In this document: piece after piece, positions 19,385 through 27,866 of the stretch
How the letters are laid out: each line of letters begins with the position of its first letter
Position numbering within the stretch: the stretch's first letter is position 1
NCBI RefSeq assembly: GCF_002154575.1
Contig: NZ_MUBA01000008.1
Coordinates: 1-46,821, forward strand
Direction: 5' to 3'
From: Streptomyces bobili
Lineage (GTDB): Bacteria > Actinomycetota > Actinomycetes > Streptomycetales > Streptomycetaceae
DNA: 46,821 nt
Translations under genes and position numbers: made by a program
The notes under the pieces: model-generated
Told to the model about the DNA's origin: nothing
Database searches by the model: none
The model's input: only the letters and a program-made list of their open reading frames with translations

Positions 19385-19834
19385 TCAGCGGGTGTAGGTG
19401 GTCCGGTGTTCCGCGAGAGAGGCGCAGTTGGAGCCGGTCACCTGTACGTGGACGTTGGCGATGCTGCCGCCCCAGTCGACGCAGTAGCCCTTGCCGATGA
19501 CGTACGAGGGTCCCGCGTAGGAGGTGTAGCGCCCGAAGTCGTCGTCGCCCTCGTTGGTGTCGGGGACGTAGATCCAGGCGGACATGTCCACGGCGGCGCC
19601 GGGGTTGTTGCGGATGGTGACGACGCAGTTGTTGCCGTTGGTGGTGTTGTAGGCGAGGTAGACGGTGCCCAGCGAGCCGACGGGAGCGGAGTTCACGGTC
19701 TTGTAGCCGCTTCCGCAGACCTTCGGTGCGGTGGTGTTGGGTACGGCGGAAGCGGGTGCCGCCAGGGCGGTGGTGGCCCCCACCGACAGAGCGGCCAGAG
19801 CGGTGGCGCCCAGCATGGAATGAATGAAGCGCAT
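19385..19834 (-). CDS. sapA: Spore-associated protein A (SapA)
   Basis: A 149-residue secreted protein. The signal peptide (about 1-30) ends ALAAPASA; the mature part begins with NTTAPKVCGSGYKTVNSAPV and contains GSLGTVYLAYNTTNG, TIRNNPG and GKGYCVDWGG, the pattern of Streptomyces SapA. There are three cysteines in the mature region. SapA is found on aerial spores of S. coelicolor and its gene is developmentally controlled. Ribosome-binding site AAGGGGG precedes the ATG. Confidence 0.88.
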   Translation of the reverse strand: MRFIHSMLGATALAALSVGATTALAAPASAVPNTTAPKVCGSGYKTVNSAPVGSLGTVYLAYNTTNGNNCVVTIRNNPGAAVDMSAWIYVPDTNEGDDDFGRYTSYAGPSYVIGKGYCVDWGGSIANVHVQVTGSNCASLAEHRTTYTR

Positions 19835-20098
19835 ATTTCCCCCTTGTGCATTTAGGAGTTGGTTGCTCCTGCCATATGTGACGGGTGCAGCCTTGGGATG
19901 GTTGTGCCGGAGTTACTGGCATTTTCAGCCGTAACGTGCGGCGCGAATGGCCGAGTTGGGACGCAACCGGATGGCGTGGGCGATGCGTGCCGGGCGGTGG
20001 CTTCCCCGCGCCTTGCCGGAACCGCCGGAACGTCACTCGTGCCGGTGATCATCCGTGAAGCCGTCCCGGCACCGCCTGCCGCAGGTCACCCTGAGGAC

Positions 20099-20665
20099 AT
20101 GCGCCACCCGCTCGCCCTCATCGCCGTCCTGGCCGCCGCCCTCTGCGTAGGGGGATGCGGCTCCGCCCCCGGGGACAGCCCGCCCGAGCCCCCGCCATCG
20201 CTGATGGCAGCCGCCGCGCGCACACCGTCGCCCCTTCCGTCCCCGATCCGGTCCGCCGCTCGTACGCCGTCTCGCGTGCCGTCTCACGCGCCGTCTCGCG
20301 TGCCCTCGGCCGAGAGCCAGCCGTCCGCCCGTACCGCCCTCGTAGCGACCGACCCCAGCCGGCGGAGCGGGGGCAGCGACCGCGAGGCCGCGGCGGGGGA
20401 GAAGCAGCCTTCTCCAGGATTTCCCGCCCTCGAACGGCCGCCGCAGACCCGTATTCCGGAGCGACCGCGCAGGGCTGCGCCTCCCGCGCCGGCCCGCCCC
20501 CGCGCTCGGTCCACGGCCTCGGCGGCGTCCCGGCCCCGGGCAGTCCCGCCCCGTCCCGCACCACAGCCGACCGTCACCTACGACCTCAGCACACTGTGCC
20601 GACTGTCAGGCCAGGCGCCCGTGCCGCCATCTGTGAAGAGTCTCTGCGACACCTACTTCCGCTAA
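20099..20665 (+). CDS. Proline/serine-rich lipoprotein, unknown function
   Basis: A 188-residue protein. The signal peptide MRHPLALIAVLAAALCVGGC carries a lipobox with C20. The middle (about 25-160) is disordered and rich in P, S, R and A, partly made of near-repeated PSR-VPS units encoded by repeated CGCCGTCTCGCGTGC sequences near 20267-20303. The end is conserved-looking: DLSTLCRLSGQAPVPPSVKS then LCDTYFR, with two cysteines. Start ATG 20099 fits the lipobox; the longer frame from 19859 would bury the signal peptide. Divergent from sapA. Confidence 0.75.
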   Translation: MRHPLALIAVLAAALCVGGCGSAPGDSPPEPPPSLMAAAARTPSPLPSPIRSAARTPSRVPSHAPSRVPSAESQPSARTALVATDPSRRSGGSDREAAAGEKQPSPGFPALERPPQTRIPERPRRAAPPAPARPRARSTASAASRPRAVPPRPAPQPTVTYDLSTLCRLSGQAPVPPSVKSLCDTYFR

Positions 20666-20779
20666 GGCAAGGCCGATGGTTGCGAAGACGTCGATGGCGT
20701 GCCGAGGACAGTCCTCACGGGGAGCGGCGTTCCCCAGTCGGTGGCTTCGGAGGAGACACTGCCCGGTTGGTCGGGGGTG

Positions 20780-21196
20780 CTACCCGTCCACCGCGACGGT
20801 CCTGGCCAATGCCCAGACGGCGAGGATGTCGAGCGTCATCACGCTGATCGACCACAGGGGATAGAAGGGGATGAACATGAACTGGGTGATCAGGCTGACC
20901 GCGGCCAATACGACGCCGGCCCCCGTGCCCCAGCTCTTGCCGAGCAGTACTCCCAACCCGGCGGCGACCAGCCCGATGCCGATGACGATATGGATCCAGC
21001 CCCAGGCCGTCAGACTGAACTCGTAGGTGTAGTCCGGTGAGCTGAAGATGGTGTCGCGGGTGACGCCGACGACGCCGAGCAGGATGCTGAGCGTCCCGCT
21101 CATCTCCAGCGCCCAGCCGGCGAAGAGGGTGAGGCCCCCGCCCAGTGCTCGGGCGCTGTTGTGAGGGTCTCGGGCCCTGCCGGATGTCTGCGCCAT
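20780..21196 (-). CDS. DUF7144-type membrane protein
   Basis: A 138-residue protein with four transmembrane segments (about 18-46, 62-84, 87-106, 112-133) and the family pattern GWALEMSGTLSILLGVVGV and WGWIHIVIGIGLVAAGLGVL. These small membrane proteins are very common in Streptomyces and have no known role. The ATG at 21196 follows a plausible purine-rich site; longer frames extend into non-conserved sequence. Confidence 0.85.
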   Translation of the reverse strand: MAQTSGRARDPHNSARALGGGLTLFAGWALEMSGTLSILLGVVGVTRDTIFSSPDYTYEFSLTAWGWIHIVIGIGLVAAGLGVLLGKSWGTGAGVVLAAVSLITQFMFIPFYPLWSISVMTLDILAVWALARTVAVDG

Positions 21197-21466
21197 ATTA
21201 CGGCCCTTCGTACGGTGGGATAATCGCCGGATACCACCGCCTCGCCGGGGCGGCGGCCTGCTGTTGACGGTCTCAGCCTTCCGCCGCCGCTCGCTCCCGG
21301 CGACCGCAGTAGGCCGTCCGGGCGATGGGCGCCACGCAGGGGGCAAAATCAGGGGCCCCGTGTCACAGAGGCGGCAGCACGGCCGCAGTCATGCGCCACC
21401 GGCGGCTCGCGACCTGAGCGAGTACCCGTACCGGAAGGGATGACGGACGTGCGCACCGGCGTCGGC

Positions 21467-21568
21467 TCACGGCACGTCTGACTGAGGCCTGCCGCGGACG
21501 ACGACGGAACTGTGCGCGTGGTGCAGCAGTGTCTGGCTCACCGACCCCAGGAGCAGACCGGTGAACCC
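21467..21568 (-). pseudogene. Universal stress protein remnant (C-terminal 33 codons)
   Basis: The reverse strand encodes GFTGLLLGSVSQTLLHHA then HSSVVVRGRP and a TGA. That is the canonical C-terminal end of UspA proteins (ATP-binding GSVSQ and the HHA-PVVVVR strand). Nothing upstream continues the family: the homology stops where a glucose-6-phosphate dehydrogenase fragment begins on the other strand. Confidence 0.75.
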
Positions 21569-21576
21569 CGCCACGC

Positions 21577-21948
21577 AGGCTCGCCAACCGGATACTCGAA
21601 CCCATCTGGAACAGCACGCACATCGCCGAGATCGAGATCGTCCGGGACGAGACCCTCGCTCTCGAAGGGCGTGCCGGCTACTACGACAACGTGGGCGCGC
21701 TCAAGGACATGGTGCAGAACCACCTGTTGCAGCTGCTGTGCATGGTCGCCATGGAGTCACCGATCACCGCGGAGGAGGCCTGGCGCGTCCTCGAACCGGT
21801 CCTGTCGGCCCGGGAGCGGGATCCGGTTCCACTGGAGGAGTACCCGGCGGGCTCGGCGGGTCCGGCTCCCCGCCTCGCCATGCCTGAACTGCGGCAGGAC
21901 CTGCTGGACCTGCGGCACGAAGGCATCGTCATGCCCACCGAATCATGA
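21577..21948 (+). pseudogene. zwf: Glucose-6-phosphate dehydrogenase remnant
   Basis: An in-frame run of 123 codons without an N-terminus. It starts LANRILEPIWNSTHIAEIEI, continues with RAGYYDNVGALKDMVQNHLL and LLCMVAMESPIT, all from the C-terminal domain of Zwf. It then jumps directly to EEAWRVLEPVL, DPVPLEEYPAGS and a C-terminal tail, so an internal segment is also missing. The NADP-binding domain is absent, so it cannot be active. It is head-to-head with the stress-protein remnant. Confidence 0.8.
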
Positions 21949-21988
21949 GGCCGCACCCCTGCACCCCGCGGTCCGCTGAAGGCGCCCC

Positions 21989-22687
21989 TCATGGACGGCG
22001 GCTCGCCTTCGCTCGCGCGGATGTCCAGCCCTGTCGGCGGAGGCCTTCGAAGCCGTCCAGGAGGAGGTCCAGGGCGAATTCGAACTCGAACTGGTCGTCG
22101 CAGCCGCCGCCGACCGTGGAACCCTCGTCGTGTGCGGCTGTCGCGGCCAGTTCCGCGATGTGCGGGTAGTGCGCCGCCAGCGCGGGGTCCGGAGGGCCGG
22201 AGGGGCCCGAGGTGTCGAACAGTTCCTGGCTGAAGCCGAGCAGGCGGCTGCCCATCGCGTGCATGACGTGGTGGGTGAGGTCGGCGGAGAGGCCGCCGTC
22301 GCGGAAGCTTCCGGCCATCGAGTCCAGGTACGCCAGCACGGCCGGGGTGGGGGCGGTCCGCGACTCGATGACCCGAGCCGCCCAGGGATGCCGCAGCAGG
22401 ACCCGCCGGGCCGAGAGGATCCGCCCGCGGACCACGCGCTGCCAGTCGGGGCCCGAGGCGGGCGGATCGATCTCGCCGACGACGGCGTCGGCCATGCCGT
22501 CGAGCAACTCCTCCTTGTTGGCCACGTGCTTGTAGAGGGCCATCGGTACGACGTCCAGCTCCTGGGCGAGCCTGCGCATGCTGAGCGCGTCGATGCCGGT
22601 GGTGTCGGCGAGCGCGACGGCGGCGCGCAGGATGCGGTCCCTGTTCAGGGGGGTGCGTTGCGTGTGCGTGGCTTCCTGGCGAGTCAT
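21989..22687 (-). CDS. TetR-family repressor (TetR_C-type)
   Basis: A 232-residue regulator. The N-terminal helix-turn-helix (about 13-60) reads RDRILRAAVALADTTGIDAL then SMRRLAQELDVVPMALYKHV; the rest is a ligand-binding domain of the class C type found in tetracycline-repressor relatives. ATG at 22687; a longer frame begins in the divergent promoter. Two palindromic operators lie in the intergenic region shared with a DUF4386 membrane protein, which it probably represses together with itself. Confidence 0.92.
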   Translation of the reverse strand: MTRQEATHTQRTPLNRDRILRAAVALADTTGIDALSMRRLAQELDVVPMALYKHVANKEELLDGMADAVVGEIDPPASGPDWQRVVRGRILSARRVLLRHPWAARVIESRTAPTPAVLAYLDSMAGSFRDGGLSADLTHHVMHAMGSRLLGFSQELFDTSGPSGPPDPALAAHYPHIAELAATAAHDEGSTVGGGCDDQFEFEFALDLLLDGFEGLRRQGWTSARAKASRRP

Positions 22688-22730
22688 TCCGGTCCGGCCC
22701 CTTGCGTCCTCGACGGTGTCCGCCCCTTCC

Positions 22731-22783
22731 TTGACGAGTGTACGCCGTACACCTATGGTGGCCGCCAGGTGTACGGCGTACAC
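22731..22783 (+). promoter_or_regulatory. Promoter with twin TetR operators
   Basis: TTGACG (22731-22736) and TATGGT (22754-22759) with a 17-base spacer form a good promoter for the DUF4386 gene. The spacer is filled by the palindrome GTGTACGCCGTACAC (22738-22752). A second, GTGTACGGCGTACAC, lies at 22769-22783 over the expected transcription start. The centres are 31 bp apart (three turns), and the arms extend by two further bases (ACCT/AGGT). Confidence 0.85.
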
Positions 22784-22806
22784 CATCAGGCAAGTGAGGG
22801 GTACCC

Positions 22807-23517
22807 GTGAAGATGAGTCCGGACCGGAGAACCGCGGTGGCCGCCGGGTCGCTGTTCCTGCTGACCGAGGTCGCCGCGATAGCCGGGGCGGTGCTGTACC
22901 GCCCCCTGTTGGGCGCGGCGGACGGCCGGCTCGCGCAGGGCGCCGACACGCGGGCGCTGCTCGGGGTGCTCTGCGAGGTGGTGCTGGTGGCGGCGGTGGC
23001 CGGTACCGGGGCGGCGCTGTTCCCGGTTCTGCGGCGCCACGGCGAGGGGCTCGCGCTCGGCTACGCCTTCGGGAGGCTGCTGGAGGCGGCCGTCGTTGCC
23101 CTCGGGACCGTCGCCGTCCTCGCGCTCGTCACGTTGCGGCGGGACGCCGAGGCGGCGCCCGGCGCCGATGTCGCGCTGGCGGCCCTCCACGACTGGACGT
23201 TCCTGCTCGGGCCCAACATCGCCCTCGGCCTGAACACCGTCCTGCTCGCGTACCTGGCGTACCGCGCACGGCTCGTGCCGCGCTTCATCGCCGTGCTCGG
23301 CCTGGTCGGCGGGCCCTTGATCTGCGCCTCGGCCGTCGCCGTGATGTTCGGTGCCTACGCGCAGCTCTCCGTGGCGGGGTCGGCGGCCGCACTCCCGGTG
23401 TTCGCCTGGGAGTTGGGCTTGGCCGGGTGGCTGATCGCCAGAGGGTTCGGGCCCGGCGCGGGCACCGCGGCCCGGCCAGGCGCAGCAGCGGCTGAGCCGG
23501 CACCTGTCCGCCGATGA
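22807..23517 (+). CDS. DUF4386-family membrane protein
   Basis: A 236-residue protein with six hydrophobic segments (about 10-32, 48-72, 84-108, 130-150, 160-185, 190-212). The pattern of a first helix in LFLLTEVAAIAGAVLYRPLL, a GYAFGRLLEAAVVALG helix and VPRFIAVLGLVGGPL is that of DUF4386. Function is unknown; paired TetR control suggests a role triggered by a small ligand, for instance in membrane or drug response. GTG start; the alternative ATG is two codons later. Confidence 0.87.
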   Translation: MKMSPDRRTAVAAGSLFLLTEVAAIAGAVLYRPLLGAADGRLAQGADTRALLGVLCEVVLVAAVAGTGAALFPVLRRHGEGLALGYAFGRLLEAAVVALGTVAVLALVTLRRDAEAAPGADVALAALHDWTFLLGPNIALGLNTVLLAYLAYRARLVPRFIAVLGLVGGPLICASAVAVMFGAYAQLSVAGSAAALPVFAWELGLAGWLIARGFGPGAGTAARPGAAAAEPAPVRR

Positions 23518-23678
23518 CGCGGAACATGGCGGCCACGTGCGGCCGATGACCCGGGCCGTACGCCCTGCGGCCGTCCGTCGATCGACCACTTCCTGCGACG
23601 ACAGGTGCCAGGGCTGCGGTGTCAGTGTGGCGAAGTATCCTTCCGGCCACCGCACACCGACTGGGAGGACCAAGAGAA

Positions 23679-25187
23679 TTGTCTGGCCTGTCCGCTTTCC
23701 CGCTGCCCTTTCGCGCTTCCCGTTCCGTATCGCTGGCGAGACCCCGGACACTGCGGGAACTGCAGATGATGCAGTGCAGCTCACACATCCGGTCGAAGCC
23801 GGGATGGTTCGACAAGATGAACGATGCCGACATCGTCGCCCGGTGGACACGAGAGGCCGTCGCCCAGGGCCTCACCGAGGCGCAAGTTCGCTACGTGCTC
23901 GCCGAACTCGCCCACTACGCCGCGCTGCGGGACGGGCGGACCGGCGTCGAGGTGTCCGCCGTCGACGGGGTGTGGCAGTCCGACGCATTGGTCGACGACA
24001 AGCTCCGTGCCCGGCTGCGCGAGGCGGTTCGGGTCCTGGAAGAGGTCCCCGAAGCAGAACTGGACTGGCATCCCGGATCCGACGGCCAGGTACTGGATCT
24101 GGTTCATCCCTCACTGTTCTGCCTGGTGAGAGGGGTGAGCGGAGCGCCTGAGCGGGCTTGGCAGAACCCGACGGACCGATATTCGAAGTACGAGTTCTCG
24201 GAGAAGTTCCAGTGGCTGCCCACGGACGTCGACGTCAGTGACGACGGCGAGGTCACCTTCCGTTCGTACGTCAACAACGTCCACCCCACGGATCATCACG
24301 AACTGGCCGACGTCCTCCCGGTCTTGTTCGCCCGCATGCGTCCGCTGCTGGAGAACGTGCTCACCGATCTGCGCCATCCGCGGCCCCTGCGGATCAAGGC
24401 CGACCCCTACGGTTGGTACGACTCCGAGCCGGAGCATCCGGACAGGTCCTCCTACAGTGACGACGAGGCCTACGAGGAAGCCGTCGACGCGTGGGAGCAG
24501 GCGCAGGACGACTGGTGGGAGAACCGCCGCCCGGTCGTCCCGGACGCCCCGGCCTTCACCCCGCCCGAGTCGCCCGACGAATCCGCCCGCGTCGACCTGC
24601 GTGGTCGCCGTCTCCAAGTCATTGTCAAGCTCGCGACCATTCACCTCACGCCGGAAGACCCCGAGTACCCCGGGGGTTCCTGGCATGTCGAGGGGATGAT
24701 GAACGAGCGGATCGTCTCGACCGGCATCTACTACTGGGACAGCGAGAACATCACCGAAAGCAGTCTGAGTTTCCGGACGGCACTCGACGATCCGAACTAC
24801 GAACAGAACGACGACAACGGTCTGCGTGAGGTCTACGGCCTGGAGGACGAAGACGCGCTGAACCAGGTGCTGGGATCGGCATCGACGCCGGCGGGCCGCT
24901 GCCTGGCGTTCCCGAACATCCTGCAACACCGCGTCGGATCCTTCCGCCTCACGGACCCCACCCGACCGGGACATCGCAAGATCCTCGCGTTCTTCCTGGT
25001 CGACCCGTCCGAAAAGATCGTCTCGACATCCGACGTGCCACCGCAACAACCATGGTCCGACACCTCGACCATGACGCTCGAACAGGCCAAGAACTACCGC
25101 GAGCAACTCATGCAGGAACGCAAATTCTTCGTCGACGAACACAACGAGCAGCTCTACGAACGGGAATTCTCCCTCTGTGAGCACTGA
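23679..25187 (+). CDS. DUF4246 domain-containing protein (putative 2OG-Fe(II) oxygenase fold)
   Basis: A 502-residue protein matching DUF4246, a family best known from fungi. The N-terminus has LSAFPLPF and RTLRELQMMQCSSHIRSKPG; the C-terminal region has GSWHVEGMMNERIVSTGIYY, then LAFPNILQHRVGSFRLTD and GHRKILAFFLVDP. The H-x-E, later H and R layout resembles the jelly-roll core of 2-oxoglutarate oxygenases; no reaction is known. I chose the TTG at 23679 because GGGAGGA lies ten bases upstream and the family N-terminus starts there; frames further upstream are not conserved. Confidence 0.82.
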   Translation: MSGLSAFPLPFRASRSVSLARPRTLRELQMMQCSSHIRSKPGWFDKMNDADIVARWTREAVAQGLTEAQVRYVLAELAHYAALRDGRTGVEVSAVDGVWQSDALVDDKLRARLREAVRVLEEVPEAELDWHPGSDGQVLDLVHPSLFCLVRGVSGAPERAWQNPTDRYSKYEFSEKFQWLPTDVDVSDDGEVTFRSYVNNVHPTDHHELADVLPVLFARMRPLLENVLTDLRHPRPLRIKADPYGWYDSEPEHPDRSSYSDDEAYEEAVDAWEQAQDDWWENRRPVVPDAPAFTPPESPDESARVDLRGRRLQVIVKLATIHLTPEDPEYPGGSWHVEGMMNERIVSTGIYYWDSENITESSLSFRTALDDPNYEQNDDNGLREVYGLEDEDALNQVLGSASTPAGRCLAFPNILQHRVGSFRLTDPTRPGHRKILAFFLVDPSEKIVSTSDVPPQQPWSDTSTMTLEQAKNYREQLMQERKFFVDEHNEQLYEREFSLCEH

Positions 25188-25283
25188 ACCTCTTCCGTCC
25201 TGACTGATCGCGTGCCGGTCAGGAGGGTGCGGGCCGGCTTGGAGGATGGTGGTGAGCAGTTGCGCTGCGGATAACGTGCGGGC

Positions 25284-25871
25284 ATGACGATGACGGGGAA
25301 ACGACGGGTCCTGTACCGGCAGGGCAGCGGATTCTGGCGGATGACGGCGAAGTGGGTGCTGTCCTTCGGTGCCCTGTACCTGCTGGACGGCGGGCTGCTC
25401 CGGTCGTGGGGTGACGCTCTGGTCTGGCCGATGATCGGGATCCTGCTGTGGGCGCCGTTCGGGGTCGGCGTCGTCTGGTACCCGAAGAAGGACCAGCGCG
25501 TCGAGCTGACAGCGCGTGAACTGCGGGTGCGCCGCAGGAGGTTGCCCATGGAGAAGGTCAACCTCCTGCACGTGGCGCGACTGTGGCTGGAGGGGCGATC
25601 GACCGCGGACGACCAGCCGGTGCTGGAGTGGACACGGTTCGACCGGGTGGTGTGGGTGCCGCTGCGGGACGGCCGGGCGTTCGGCGTGGAGTTCCGCGAC
25701 CCGGCCACGTTCGCCAAGGTTTTCGGCGCCTTCGCGGTCGAGGCCTGCGGTGGACCCGGCATCGTCCGCGCGAGGGCCGCGGCGGAAACCTACCCGGATC
25801 CGCTCCCGATGCGGCCCCGCTCCGCCCGCGACGCAGGCTCCTGGCCGGACCTCCTGGACATCTTCAACTGA
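25284..25871 (+). CDS. Membrane-anchored protein of unknown function
   Basis: A 195-residue protein. Two hydrophobic segments (about 21-42 and 47-68) are followed by a soluble region (about 72-195) with alternating strands, VELTARELRVRRRRLPMEKV and FDRVVWVPLRDGRAFGVEF, resembling bacterial PH-like membrane proteins. I do not recognise a named family. Start codons at 25284 and 25290 are both possible. It is separate from the flanking genes and has no clear functional link to them. Confidence 0.75.
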   Translation: MTMTGKRRVLYRQGSGFWRMTAKWVLSFGALYLLDGGLLRSWGDALVWPMIGILLWAPFGVGVVWYPKKDQRVELTARELRVRRRRLPMEKVNLLHVARLWLEGRSTADDQPVLEWTRFDRVVWVPLRDGRAFGVEFRDPATFAKVFGAFAVEACGGPGIVRARAAAETYPDPLPMRPRSARDAGSWPDLLDIFN

Positions 25872-25942
25872 CAGCCTGAGCCTGCTGTGGGCTCGCGCCG
25901 CGCACGGTTCGTCCCGAGAACCGCTGCGCTACGCTCCGCGCC

Positions 25943-26452
25943 ATGAAGCTGAAGGCAGTGGCCACACCGATTCTCGTCGGCGCGGGCGGCATAGCCATCA
26001 TCGGGGCAACGGGAGTGTGGGCGCTGTCGGGTGGCCTCTACGGCTGTACCAAAGCTGACGAGAAGCTCGCACCCACCCTGGCGTCCCTGTCCGTCCTCGA
26101 CGCGCACCCGAGCCGGACTCGGCCCCAGGACGAGCGGTACTCCGGATGCGACGAGGACGACGGCTTCGCCTACGCCGGACAGTCCTACCGACTCACGACC
26201 TCACGAGCCGAGGTGCTCACCTTCTATCGCCAGGCCGCCACAGAGGGCGGCTGGCGACTCAAGAGCACCAACCCCTCGCCGGCCCCGGCACCCGACAGCC
26301 TCGCGGTCGACATCTCGGCGCTCTGCTTCGAGAAGCCCGTCGCGGGCACCACCGCCCATCTCGCTGTGTGGTTCCCCGGCGATCTCGGGGACAGCCCCGA
26401 CGCGTACGGCCTGGAAGTCACCGCCAGCCATGACGGCACCGCCTGGTGCTGA
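25943..26452 (+). CDS. Exported or membrane-anchored protein of unknown function
   Basis: A 169-residue protein with an N-terminal hydrophobic segment (about 6-30) ending near LSGGLYGC, so a signal anchor, or a lipoprotein if LYGC acts as a lipobox. The soluble part has four cysteines (YSGCDEDD, ALCFEKP, TAWC, and the one at the anchor) and a block AEVLTFYRQAATEGGWRL, typical of small actinobacterial exported proteins of unknown function. ATG at 25943. Confidence 0.75.
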   Translation: MKLKAVATPILVGAGGIAIIGATGVWALSGGLYGCTKADEKLAPTLASLSVLDAHPSRTRPQDERYSGCDEDDGFAYAGQSYRLTTSRAEVLTFYRQAATEGGWRLKSTNPSPAPAPDSLAVDISALCFEKPVAGTTAHLAVWFPGDLGDSPDAYGLEVTASHDGTAWC

Positions 26453-26630
26453 CGGTGCCCGGCCGCGGAGCGACCAGAGTTCGATCCCTGCCACATCACC
26501 CACGATCAGCGCATGCCCCGTAACGATGTCACCGGGCCGGGATCGGCTGTGTGCCGAACGCGTCATACCGGGCCGCGGCGACCACCGCGGCACGCCTGCC
26601 GCCGCGCGGCTCGCGTGTCCGGCAGCGGGA

Positions 26631-27641
26631 CTACTCCGTGCCGTCCGCCGGCAAGCTGTCCGGTAGTCCGAGCCGGGGGAACCGGTCGTCGTGGAACGTG
26701 ATGATCTCGGTGATCGTCCCGCCGGTGACGCGCAGGACGTCGATCGTGAGCGGCAGGTAGGCGCCCTCCCGCTGCTGCCAGAGGTAGAAGGCGACGGCGG
26801 GCTGCCGGTTCACGCCGGTGAGGACGGGGCGCAGGCCCTTCATGCGCTCGAAGCCGCTCTCGACCCAGTCCTTGACCACCGCGTCGCGGCCGACGTACAG
26901 GCCAGGCGTGGGAGGCATCGAGCAGCGGACGTCGTCCCTCAGGAGTGCGGCGAGCCTGTCGATGTCCGTGGCGACGCTGGCGTCGGTGTAGCGGCGTACC
27001 ATTTCGCGCGTTGCGGCGTCCTCGTCGCCGCCGGTCCAGTCCTGCCGCTCGGCGGGCAGGTGCTCCCGCATGCCGGCGCGGGCCCGCTGCAATGCGCTGT
27101 TCACGGAGTTGACGGAGTCCCCGAGGAGCTCCGCGACGTTCTTCGCCGGCCAGCCGAGTACGTCCCGCAGGATCAGCGCGGCCCGCGGGCGCGGCGCGAG
27201 GTGCTGGACCGCGACCAGGTAGGCCAGCTCGACGGTCTCCCGCGCGACCGCCACGGTCTCCGGCTCGTCCGCGTCACCCGCGGGCAACTCGTCGAGCAGC
27301 CGGTCCGGGTAAGGCTGCAGCCACGGCACCTCGCCGCCGGTCGCGGGCTTCGGGCGGGACTTGGCGAGCAGGTCCAGGCAGGCGTTCGTGGCGATCCGGT
27401 ACAGCCAGGCCCGCAGTGTCGACCGTCCCTCGAACGTCTCGCGCCGCCGCCAGGCCCGCAGGAACGTCTCCTGCACGGTGTCCTCGGCGTCCTCGAACGA
27501 CCCGAGCATCCGGTAGCAGTGCACGTGCAGCTCCCGCCGGTGCCGCTCCGCCAGCCCCGAGAACGCCGGCTCGTCCATCTCGCCCAGATCGCTCACGTCC
27601 AGCTCCTCCGGCCGCGTGTCCGCACTCATCCTGGCACTCAT
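26631..27641 (-). CDS. ECF sigma factor with C-terminal SnoaL-like domain (SigX5/SigG type)
   Basis: A 336-residue extracytoplasmic-function sigma factor. Region 2 (about 28-95) has HCYRMLGSFEDAEDTVQETF and TLRAWLYRIATNACLDLL; region 4 (about 145-200) has ALILRDVLGWPAKNVAELL and SVNSALQRARAGM. The last 130 residues are a SnoaL/NTF2-like domain (MVRRYTDASVATDIDRLAAL to the end). In this group the extra domain replaces a separate anti-sigma factor in controlling activity, and no anti-sigma gene is adjacent. The ATG at 27641 has GGAAGG eight bases upstream. Divergent from a marR gene. Confidence 0.92.
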   Translation of the reverse strand: MSARMSADTRPEELDVSDLGEMDEPAFSGLAERHRRELHVHCYRMLGSFEDAEDTVQETFLRAWRRRETFEGRSTLRAWLYRIATNACLDLLAKSRPKPATGGEVPWLQPYPDRLLDELPAGDADEPETVAVARETVELAYLVAVQHLAPRPRAALILRDVLGWPAKNVAELLGDSVNSVNSALQRARAGMREHLPAERQDWTGGDEDAATREMVRRYTDASVATDIDRLAALLRDDVRCSMPPTPGLYVGRDAVVKDWVESGFERMKGLRPVLTGVNRQPAVAFYLWQQREGAYLPLTIDVLRVTGGTITEIITFHDDRFPRLGLPDSLPADGTE

Positions 27642-27834
27642 CACGTCATCCTTCCGATCCGTCGTGTCCCGTCGTAGGTATGACGGGTGCGGGCGCGGCA
27701 ACTCATCACCGGGGGCTGCTCGGCCGACGACGCGGTGGCGTTGCTTCCAGGCGGGTGGAGCCGGGCGTGATGTCCATCGCCGCGCGATCCTTGCGAGCCC
27801 GCGCGATCACCATGGCGATGACTACAATGAACAC

Positions 27835-27850
27835 TCCATGGAAGATAATT
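27835..27850 (+). promoter_or_regulatory. Motif upstream of marR shared with the SnoaL gene
   Basis: TCCATGGAAGATAATT lies 17 bases before the marR ATG and contains the palindrome TCCATGGA. The same motif, TCCATGGAAGCTAAAT (14 of 16 identical), occurs on the reverse strand at 30212-30227 before the SnoaL-like gene. A -10-like TACAAT (27823-27828) lies just upstream. It is a candidate MarR operator. Confidence 0.5.
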
Positions 27851-27866
27851 CTCCGGAAGACGAGTG

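Noticed and set aside
26478..26510. tRNA T-arm-like sequence (GAGTTCGATCCC)
   Set aside because: No matching acceptor, D or anticodon arms could be drawn around it.
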